Source of the DNA: Phoenix dactylifera
Taxonomy: Eukaryota > Streptophyta > Magnoliopsida > Arecales > Arecaceae
Length of the DNA stretch: 64,000 bases
NCBI RefSeq assembly: GCF_009389715.1
Contig: NW_024067737.1
Span: forward strand, 569,501 to 633,500
Reading direction: 5' to 3'
In this document: piece after piece, positions 55,111 to 64,000 of the stretch
How the letters are laid out: each line of letters starts with the position of its first letter
Position numbering within the stretch: the first letter of the stretch is position 1
Program-made: the position numbers and the translations under genes
Notes under the pieces: generated by a model
What the model saw: the letters and a program-made list of their open reading frames with translations, nothing else
Database searches by the model: none
What the model was told of the DNA's origin: nothing

Positions 55111-56068
55111 TGTTGGGGGAATAAGGCTTTTTTCCCCAGTGACACAAGTACCCCTAAGAAGTCGCACAACCGCCAACCTCGGACAGCCGAAGTCGGCGTC
55201 CGACCTCGAGGCGTCCGACCTCAAGACATCCGACCTCAAGACATCCGACCTCAGAACCTCCGACCCGGAAAATTCCTGACACCGAAGGTTTATTCTTGTC
55301 AGCCACCTACTATGGCCATACCCCTCCGAGGTCCGGCCAAGGGCCATATCCTGCCACTGCCCCGGCATTTATTGCGCACGACCCCTGCAAACCCCCAGTT
55401 CACTCCACAATTAATGCGGATCTCTGGTTTACTCCACAATTAATGCGGATCTCCGGCTTACTCCACAATTAATGCGGATCTCCGGCTTACTCCACAATTA
55501 ATGCGGATCTCCGGCTTACTCCACAATTAATGCGCATCTCCGGCTTACTCCACCATTAATGCGCGTGGCTCTTGTTATCTACGGACCCGCGATTCTCCAC
55601 GGCAAGTCAGCTCGGCAGAGTCCAATCAACGATGATAAGTCTCTGATCTCGGCCATACCTCCGACATCAATGCAATGATTCCCCCGATCGCGTGCTGCCT
55701 CGGGTCGTACGACGACCTCACCTCCGACATCAATGCAATGATCGTGCGCCGATCCGAGCAACATGCCGAACCGTACAGTGACCTCGCCCCATCACATCAC
55801 AGGTAAACCGACCCTCCTATAAAAGGGGGCCTTTGCTCCTCAGAGGGGGGTTGGGAGATTCCGCACTCTATAAACACTGTTCTTCTTCTCTTTGCCCCCC
55901 ATCTGACTTGAGCGTCGGAGGGCCGGCGCCGGAAAACCCGGCCACCGGTTTGTCTGCAGGCACCCGGACGGAGGACGCCGCTCGTCGACGGATCGCCGCT
56001 CCCCTGTGAGGACCTGCCGCTCCCACTCTTCGACCGAAGATCGCCCCCGGGTCTAATTTCCAGCAACA
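55111..56068 (+). repeat. 3' LTR of gypsy element
   Basis: 958 bp, with the same ends as 43207-44133. It is 31 bp longer: one additional 29-bp CACAATTAATGCGG unit and two single-base insertions. Confidence 0.93.
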
Positions 56069-56073
56069 ATATG
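56069..56073 (+). repeat. Target-site duplication ATATG (right)
   Basis: Exact partner of 43202-43206. Confidence 0.93.
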
Positions 56074-58020
56074 TATTACTAATTTTTTTCTATTTTTTCT
56101 AGGTTGAAATAGTTGCAAGATAAATGCTCCAACTAAAATAAAAATAACTGTTCAATTTCAAAGGAAAAAATTGAAATCTTCTGCATCAAATCAAAAAGGA
56201 ATGGATGTCTCAAAATAAGTGTATATTTTTTTTATATTACTATAAACATTCGCCTATTATATTTAGCAATTTCTCTCTTTTGTCATTACTGATATTTTTG
56301 TTAGTGAGACACTGATAGTAACCTTTTCAATAATTATTAAATATATTTTACTTATAAATATTTTTATTTTATTTTTCAGATTTTTATTTTTTATTATCAA
56401 ATTATATTTCAAATTATATTCTATGAATCAACGAAATATCAAATGGGGAAATCTTAGTATATTTCATAATTTTCGTATTCTGATAATTCCCTGTGTATCT
56501 AAGGTATACTAATTAAACTATGAAAGTAGGTTTGACTCACTATTAAGGTATACCTTTGGATAGCGTAGGTATACTAGGTTAGACTTATATGGTGTTTTGG
56601 ATTGCTATGAGAGAAAATATGGGAAGAAGGTTGCTTCCACATTCTATGCATTTTTATTTTATGAAGAAAATACTTAATTTATAGCTTTCTGATGTAGATT
56701 TATAAGTATGGGCTTTAGGGAGAGAAATAATTCACTCATTGATTATTTAAGAATGTTTGCATGATGAGTTTCTTTCTCGATCCGATCTGACCCGCCCATC
56801 TATTGTACCCAAGTAGGGGATTGCAATCTCTATTATGCCTAATTGTGCTACATTTTAGTTGATCCGAAAGGAAAGTATTTATTAATTGCCCCATAAAGAG
56901 TGACTATTACACTACTTGCATTGCAAATGAGGTAGAAAATTTCATAATCCATCGCATAAGAAAGCACACATATAAGATATATAAGTTCTATTTAAAAATA
57001 ATTTTTGCCTCTACCTAGATAGCTGGGTGGGAATAGCACTTCCTTTTTTCTAATAAAAAGGAAAAAAAATTCAACATCAAGCAATACGCAGCAAAGCAAC
57101 TTACCATGCAACCGTTGGTGCATCATGTAACAACTAGAATTTTATTTCTCAATTATAATGAACAAAAATGAGTTGTCATGATAGACATTATAAGAATTCA
57201 GGGATATTATAACAATGGGTAGAGAAAGTAACAAAATGGGAATTGAGAAGATAGGGCTGGGCCAACTAGTTCAAGTCTTAGGGACCTAACTTATTTTTGG
57301 TAAAACTTCATAGGAACTCTAAATAGAACTAAGGGCTCACATCAATTTTTCAATTAAAGAATCAATAGATTCATGCAGAAAAGTAATAAAACCATCTTTC
57401 AAATATACATAAAATGGCCTGACACAAAAGAAATCTTATTGGATAAAGTAATATGTGAGGTATCGACAGAGATTTGACTTTACAATAGTTGAAGACATGA
57501 ATATGGATGATTAAATAATATCCCATGATGGTAACATTATACTTAATGTGCTCTATATGTATATCATAGTTATAATATTATGTTTCTTGCTTGAGACATC
57601 CTACCATATAAAGTCTATTTTAGAGTTAAACATTTGCCTATACAAATTAAGTCATGGATGACTCTTTTTGATTTTTTGGATCTCTATGGGTCTTACTTAT
57701 TGTGGGGTCCAACAACATGAAAATCGAGTTAATTTTGGTAACTTTGTAGTTGTGCAATATAATTAGGTCAATGCTAGTTCTTTTAATGCATCTACAAAAA
57801 TACTTATATGATCAAATAAATTTTATGCAAGCCAACATATAAAGTTTTATGTAGATGACTTTATGAACACATAATTTTAGCACAAACATGAAAAATTACA
57901 ATCTTGAAGGGTACTTGGTAAGTACGTATTCAACATGTATGTCCTATTATCAAACTTGAAGCATGATTTCGATTTTTTTTACTATTATTATAGGAGCTCT
58001 CCCGTTTGGATTCCACCAAG
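56074..58020. other. AT-rich intergenic region
   Basis: No gene, RNA gene or clear mobile element recognised. Confidence 0.55.
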
Positions 58021-58760
58021 TTTTGACTCTATTTTGTTTTAGCAAAATATTTTTTTGGACATCGAAACCCTATCATGTATGTTTTCTTTTTCTTTCAAAC
58101 TTTTGGACTCTTTTCAAGTCACGTGCAATGCATGTGCACAATGTTAGTATTGGTTTAAACATAAGCTGAACCGGCTAAAATTAATATCACTTAGTGGCCC
58201 ACCCCAATTTTGGCTCTATTTTATTTTACAATTTATATTTTTTTTTGGATATAGGAGGCCTATCATGTGTGTTTTATTTTTCTTTCAAACTTCTAGGCAA
58301 AGTCATGTGCACAATATTAATATTGAGAGCTGAATTAGCTAAAATTAACATCGGGCAGTTTGCGGAGAAGTGCATTTCTTTCAAGCTGAGTAATATTTAT
58401 TGCAAGATGAACAAATTAGCAAATTGAGTAGCATCTTTTGTTGCAGATCACTCCGATAAAATGTTATGGATGGATGAGACGGCCTTACTACCCTTCTTTT
58501 GAGATATTTTATCTTTCTAACTCCTGAAGATATATTTATACTAGATTTATGCGAGTTATCTAGTTTAGCAAAAAAGTAAAAATAAAATTAAGATTACTTA
58601 ATAGCCCGTCCTAGTTTTGGCTCTATTTTATTTAATAATGCATATATTTTTTGGATATGGAGGTCTATCATATATGTTTTATTTTTCTTTCAAGGTTTTG
58701 GACTTTTTCCAAGCCACAACATTAGTATTGGTCTAAGCATGGGCCAATACTGGCAGAATC
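58021..58760 (+). repeat. Three dispersed copies of a ~150-190-bp repeat
   Basis: Copies start near 58021, 58208 and 58615 with TTTTGGCTCTATTTTA-like sequence. They share TTTTTTGGATATAGGAGG, CCTATCATGTGTGTTTT and TTTTTCTTTCAAACTT, and end near AACATTAGTATTGGT and the words TAAAATTAA and GGCCCAC. They lie within 1 kb upstream of the TWINKLE-like gene. Copies 1 and 2 are adjacent; copy 3 is separated by about 250 bp. Confidence 0.7.
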
Positions 58761-59001
58761 GCTCAATGGCCCACTCCCAAACTGGCCTAATGTACTCCAC
58801 TACTACCAGATGCAAGGGACCATAACCATCTAATTGTTGGCCTCTGGAGCCTAACAAAAACCCTAACAAAAACCCCAAAACCACTCTCAATCTCCCTCAA
58901 AACAAGATATCCTTTTCTTTCTCTTCTGCTCCCCATTCCCGTCCTCCCAAGTCCCAATCATCCTCCTCACCGGCCATGAGGGTTTGAGCACTCTTCCCAT
59001 A

Positions 59002-62000
59002 ATGCCTCCGCTCCCCCGCTGCCCCCTCGACAATCTCCTCCACTCCAGCTCCCTCATGGGCGGCTCCAAGCACCTTACGGTGAGATGTTCCACCTCCGCA
59101 GCCGTACCCGTCTCCCCTTATCGCCTTCTCCATCTCCACACCCGTCGGGGCCTCCTCTTCCAGAGCGCACGAAGGCCCATCTCCAAATATCAACCATCTT
59201 CTCTGAAATCAGCTCGCTTCTTCTCCGTTGGCCCGGTTACGCAGAGCAAAGCTGGTACCGAGCTCAAAAATCCGATCTTTTTTCTTTTTAGTAACGTAAC
59301 ATTTGTTAGAATCTCATAATCGATTCGTTTTTCTATACTCTGTTACTTTTTTTGGGGTAATTTCTCGTGGCGCGGTAGGGTGATGCTTAAAAATTCAATC
59401 TTTTTATCGTTTGATAAATACCGTTTGTCAAAGACTCATAGGTGAATCGGTTTTCTAAGTATTGTTGGCTTTTCTCTATTTTGGTTGCGAGTTAGTTCAT
59501 CTGCCAGAGCTGGATGATAGGATGATTGACACAGAGCGACTTGCCCGATTAAAATTGAAGTTGGAAGAACAAGGAATTAAATGTGGTTCTTGTCAGCCTG
59601 GGCAGTACACGCACATGACATGCCCACAGGTGCCTTCTGCTCCACTCAAATTTTCTCCTTCTATCATTTGCTATATGTACTTAGATTGCTAGTTGATTAT
59701 ATTAATCTTAATTACTGTGCATATTGATAGTAATTTGTAGTTTTTAATTGCCTATTCTCATGCTCATTTCTTTTTTTGTTTTTTGTTTTTAGTTAGCTCT
59801 TCTGTTTGTCCTTTTCCCATAGAGAAATTAGCATTTCTTCTTCTTCTTCTTTTCTTTTCTTTTTTGTTAATTTGCCTTTGATAATATGAACATATTAGGT
59901 TTCTCATTAGGACGATGAAAACATGTAAACCTGCTCTATTCTGTAATATAAATTTAAAAGCATCCAATGTCTGTATTGTATCTTATGTAAGCTTGTACTA
60001 GATGTACTTGTTTTTTGCATTTCTAAATTCACGCAAATTGGTCTTTCCAACTCATGAATTGTTTCTAACATATTTCTTCATATACCTACATGCATATACT
60101 GATGACGTTTGATACAGATAAGAAGACTTTTACCTTATGTTTCATGAGTATAGCTCCAAATTCTATTCGATGACAAATGCTTTAAAAGTTCTATTTACAA
60201 TATTTCTTCTTCATGAATTTTGAATTACTACAAAAGTTCTGATAGTGCTCAGGTGTATCATGAGCTTCCCTTCCTTTTTGTTCATTAATTTAGACATGAG
60301 AAAAATAAGGACTCCATGTGTGATGAAATAAAGGGGTGTTGTGATAGTGTTTCTGACATCAGATTTCCAGTTTTCATAGACTAGGAAATACACCTTTGAA
60401 ATAACTATGATTTTTTATAGATTCACAAATATCAGTTTGTTCAGTATATTTTACATGAAATATTATATTTTATCCATTTGCTAATTGTACACTAACATGA
60501 TAGAACTTTGCATTTCCTTAAGTACTGGTTTATAGATAAAGAAGTTTGTGATCCATGCAATAGTGACAATCATTTACTTTCTATCATGTTCATGAAGTTC
60601 ACATCGGTTATGATTTTGTAAATAACAGGTTTAGTTGCACCTTGCCTGTTGTCTTTACGAAACTTCAAAATGTGAATTATGAATTAGCTGCAGTCTTCTG
60701 AACTTGAAGATGGCATGTTTGCCTTTTGAAGTGTTTGGAAAAAACAAAATAATGTTGTTGCCTTTTCTGCTAGTCCATATTATTTCCATTAAGCAACTTC
60801 TTGGCATTTTACCTTAACTTCTTGCCGATAGCCAGAAATTTGTGAAATGTTGAAGGGTATTTTAGATCATGATCATTATGCTATCCGATGCTTGGTTTTT
60901 AGAGGTATTGCATCCATATAATGCATCATTGCATACGTTGACAATGAGACAACTAGATGGGGAAAAATTTATAAATAAACATCAAATTCACAATTCCCTC
61001 AAAAATTGAAATTCACCACATTTTGATCGGATGACATATGGACATGTATGCTGCAAAAAGTACCATGATATGCTTTACCTGAAGAACATCATACTTCTTA
61101 AAGTTCAATATTGAAAGCATGATAAAAGGGGAATACAGCAGAAAAGTACTTATCATGTGCCAAAAATTAGGTAGTAGCAACCAAAATTTTCTCGAAGTAA
61201 TCAAAATAGAAGGTTAGAAGATTATATGATCGCTCATGCCCCAATGTAGGCAATTTGATCGAGGTTATTTCACAAGTACATGCCTGAAGATGAATAATGA
61301 ATAATGAATAATCTCCACTTGTGAGTCACACCGAGTCTCTGCTTAGACTCGCTTCACCAATCATAAAAGCATCTTAGGGTTTCACCAACACTGAATCACT
61401 TTAAGAAGTAGTAGAAAAGGGAGGGAGAAGATATAAGTGAGAAGGGAGAGGGGGAATATTAGGGAAAGAATATGAGATATCCTAGGGGCCAGTCATGCCT
61501 CTTTTTATACAGGACGTAGGTGGCTGCCTGTTCCCCTTGTCTCCTAATCATATTAGGAGAAAGAATGGCACACTTAAGTTGGGGCCCCACTTAAGTGATT
61601 AGCTCCCTCTCTCTTCTGTCCTAATCCAATTTGGAGGGGAAAGAAGGTGCTCTACGAGTGGGATTGGCCTTTTTTCTCTCCTAACTCTTAGGAGAGGGTG
61701 CGCCACCCATTGTAATAGGCTTCCTCATATGCTTCTAAATGTTTAGTCCAATGTTGGCCAAGGCGTGCCTAAGGCACAAGGCTCACCAAGGTGCCACCTT
61801 CATGCCTCGCACCAAGGTGCTGCACCTTGTTGCCGTCAGTAGTTGCTGCTGTTGTGTTTCTGTCCATCAGAAGCAAGGGTTAGAACAGATTGTCCCATTC
61901 CCTTCTTCTTGACATGCCTTTTTTTTTCATATATGCATAAATCTGAACATTAATGCTTTTTATATTTTTATTTGTATTTAATTAGTTGACAATTCATTAC

Positions 62001-63952
62001 TAAACATGTTCAATATCATTTAACATGTTCAATATCATGCATTCTTTTTTTTTATTTACGCCTCACTTCACCAAGGCACGTGACTTTTGCTTTGCACCTT
62101 GTGCCTATTTTCCAAGAGATCTTAGTGCCTTAGTGGACCTTTGGTCTTTGAAAACTTTGGTTTAGCCCACAAAATGGCCACAATAACCTCTCAAAATGGG
62201 CTAAAAAGCCAGATGAACAACCTCAAGTGGGATTGAAGGCCTACTTAGCGCAGCTCTCCTACGTGCCGGCGTGGTGAGTTTATGCCTACATATGCACTCT
62301 AAAATCTTGCTTAATTGCATGCATGGGCTCTAAAAAATAAGCTGGTTCATGTTTTGAGTGCATCAGATTGTAGGTAGATATGAGGTTTCGGTCACAGGGC
62401 TATAGGTGTACTATTAGTTAAGCTTTAATAAGTCAGTCCTATCACATCTAAAATGATTCTCACATCTAAATTGTAGGTGCCAAGGAACATAGTATTGCAA
62501 TAATCTCTCTAGGACACAACATCATGAGATGTAAGGTTTATTTGCACTTGCATGCCTCCACTGTAGCTCGTAAGTTAGTGTTGGTCCTCTGATAGTATGA
62601 CAATGCCATCAAGACCCTACACTTACATGTATTATAGGGCTCACTTTCTATAAGAAAATGTTCTTCAAACAAATAGATATTTTCATTTTATTTTATGCAA
62701 AATAAATTTATAATTTTTTCAACAAATAATTTGTTTGGATTTGATTGTCTGATCAACCCTCATCATGCAAATTAGTTAAACTCCGTGTCGGTAGTGGATC
62801 CTTTGTTATGTGTCTACATGTTGTTAGTATAACATGTATACCCAATAAACCACTAGAATAACCTCTTGATTTGCATAGTTCGGTCATCAAAGTGAATATG
62901 ACCTATGGTAATCCACATGTTTCCATCGCGTCGAGAAACATGAAAAGGCTACCACATATGATGAGTATAATCTATTGCAACAATATTGTTTCAGCTGGGC
63001 ATACGCTCATGCCAGCCTATCAATGTGTCATGACGCACCTAAAATCCCTACTCCAGCAATTGAGAATAGTTGGCACTATCTAAGCTGACATCATCCACAG
63101 TTGGCAGCTGTATGAATTAAGTCTTTGAACCATGCCATAGCCGTGACTAGTCCAAGGAACAAGGAGTCGGAACCTTAGTTATTCCTTGGTTGTTTAAGGC
63201 AACTGATTGAGTTTCCCTACAATGTCTCTATGGATCTCAGGCATCTTATGCTTTATTGCTCCTCGCATGTTGACTCAATAACACCTAGACATTGCATACA
63301 AATAGAAAAAAAACAACCTCACAAATGCCTCAATATATATGTTATACAAAAAATCAGGGTTTTCTTAGGGTATCATTTCAACAAATATTCCATACCTCCA
63401 CCTGATTGGTGAAATGTGAATAAACTGGAAAACAAATTCAAGAAGTATGAATTTCAGTTCTTTTTTTTTTTTTAAATTTACCGTTGCCTTATGTACATGC
63501 ATTTGCATTGTGTTTCTTTCATGGTTTTACTTTTTATCTGCATTACAGATGTTTCATATCATTTATAAAACATAGATATCTTTTTGTATGAACATATAAA
63601 TGTATGTTCATATGTATATATGTGTATACATATATATTTTTATGTTTTTGTATGTGTGTGTGTTTGTGTGCACATACATATGCATATGTGCATGCAAACC
63701 TCTTTGTGTACAACTTGGATGGATGAGATGTGTTAAATAAATCAGAGTGGCTTTGGAAGGTTCTTTGTAGAGATGATATAGATAATTTTGTAAGTAGCAT
63801 AGACACATATGTTTGACTAATGCAGTGGATGCCCATTCATGTCCAATATTGCTTTCTTATAAAAAAAATTACTAATTTACACTATTGTTATGTTAGTGTA
63901 AAGGAGGGCCTTCAGAGGATAAGAGCTTCTCACTTTTCATCCGCGAAGATCT
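59002..63952 (+). CDS. TWINKLE-like organellar DNA primase/helicase, 5' part
   Basis: Three exons: 59002-59254, 59508-59629 and 63897-63952, joined in phase with GT..AG introns; the gene continues beyond the window. The first about 85 residues are Ser/Arg/His-rich with few acidic residues, a typical mitochondrial/plastid transit peptide (ATG at 59002). Then LARLKLKLEEQGI and CGSCQPGQYTHMTCPQ|CKGG form the start of the primase zinc-ribbon region, followed by DKSFSLFI. This order matches plant TWINKLE homologues (T7 gp4-like primase-helicase) that replicate organelle DNA. The TOPRIM and RecA helicase domains would lie downstream. Only about 144 codons are visible, so the name rests on the N-terminal motifs. 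Intron 2 is 4.27 kb. Confidence 0.75.
59630..63896 (+). other. Large intron 2 of the TWINKLE-like gene
   Basis: A 4267-bp AT-rich intron. At about 61755-62165 two blocks rich in the word AAGGCRC (CAAGGCGTGCCTAAGGCACA at the left, ACTTCACCAAGGCACGTG and CACCTTGTGCC at the right) bracket AT-rich sequence. They look like the ends of a decayed DNA transposon or SINE-like repeat, not delimited. A GAATAAT triplet is repeated near 61289-61310. No gene recognised. Confidence 0.5.
63590..63680. repeat. TG/TA-rich simple sequence
   Basis: Low-complexity tract of TATG/TGTG units inside the TWINKLE intron; open frames on the minus strand through it are rich in Tyr, Thr and His and are artefacts. Confidence 0.75.
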
Positions 63953-64000
63953 GTGAGTGTCAATTTTTCTTTGTATGACATTATTGCCATATTTTTTAAT

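Larger units (their letters stand above)
43207..56068 (+). mobile_element. Tat/Retand-type Ty3/gypsy element, defective
   Basis: A 12,862-bp element with LTRs 43207-44133 and 55111-56068 and ATATG duplications. Order: 5' LTR, gag/protease, (RT region lost), RNase H/integrase, tandem repeats, antisense extra ORF, 3' LTR. The extra antisense gene and the long 3' region identify the Tat lineage (Retand-like). The LTRs differ by roughly a dozen substitutions, one 29-bp repeat unit and two single-base indels, so this insertion is older than the copia element at 5459. The element is dead: several stops, and a truncated copia LTR sits where RT should be. Confidence 0.92.

Noticed and set aside
43207..56068. 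Integrated pararetrovirus
   Set aside because: The element has LTRs, 5-bp target duplications and an integrase after RNase H, which fits Ty3/gypsy and not a caulimovirus.
63543..63836. Minus-strand frames rich in Tyr, His and Thr
   Set aside because: They translate a TG/TA simple-sequence tract in the intron.

Overview
This is plant nuclear DNA: a few intron-containing host genes set in AT-rich intergenic sequence that is heavily invaded by nested LTR retrotransposons. Kinase and helicase exons with GT..AG introns, Tourist-like MITEs and SIRE/Maximus-type copia plus Tat-type gypsy elements all point to a flowering plant. I lean towards a monocot, perhaps a palm, but the species cannot be fixed from the sequence alone.

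Layout. 1-19435 is a nested pair of related Ty1/copia elements. An old, decayed copy lies on the minus strand (LTR 17725-19435, gag 17662-17087 continuing at 5453-4516, pol remnants about 4460-2600). A young, structurally complete copy on the plus strand (5459-17086, 11,628 bp, target duplication CAATT) has jumped into its gag. The young copy has LTRs of 1886/1887 bp that differ by one substitution and one base in a C-run, gag, pol, and a third GC-rich ORF. 20755-32297 holds a 13-coding-exon NDR-type AGC kinase gene; intron 1 carries a Tourist-like MITE and intron 7 a solo LTR of the same copia family (26634-28513, target duplication CCAGT). 34464-34820 (minus) is a non-specific lipid-transfer protein gene. 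37856-40990 (minus) holds a P-class PPR gene and its tandem, truncated and decayed duplicate. 43207-56068 is a Ty3/gypsy element of Tat/Retand type (target duplication ATATG) with a stop-riddled gag/protease frame, a reverse-transcriptase region missing and occupied by a truncated copia LTR, RNase H and integrase, a 117-bp tandem repeat, and an antisense intron-containing extra gene with its own TATA box. 59002-63952 is the 5' part of a TWINKLE-like organellar primase/helicase gene that runs off the window.

Most unusual content. All four copia LTRs in the window share two structured regions. First, upstream of the TATA box (U3) there is an array of the perfect palindrome GAGTCGACTC, about 22 copies in the best preserved LTRs. 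It is organised in pairs whose start-to-start distance is almost always exactly 21 bp, although the 11-bp spacers differ in sequence; pairs recur about every 83-85 bp. Second, downstream of the TATA box (R/U5) there is a chain of about nine small hairpins. Their stems differ from hairpin to hairpin and between LTRs but stay complementary, while the loops are conserved, including compensatory changes. The palindrome array also occurs upstream of the third ORF and, remarkably, inside the gag coding region of the old element, where 21 bp equals a seven-residue ESTP repeat.

Functional picture. The host genes (growth-control kinase, secreted lipid-binding protein, organelle RNA-binding PPR, organelle DNA replication helicase) are unrelated to one another. 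The mobile elements form the real system here: a recently active copia family whose LTRs probably carry both a DNA-level regulator (the phased palindromes) and an RNA-level one (the hairpin chain), and which supplies an extra protein of unknown role.
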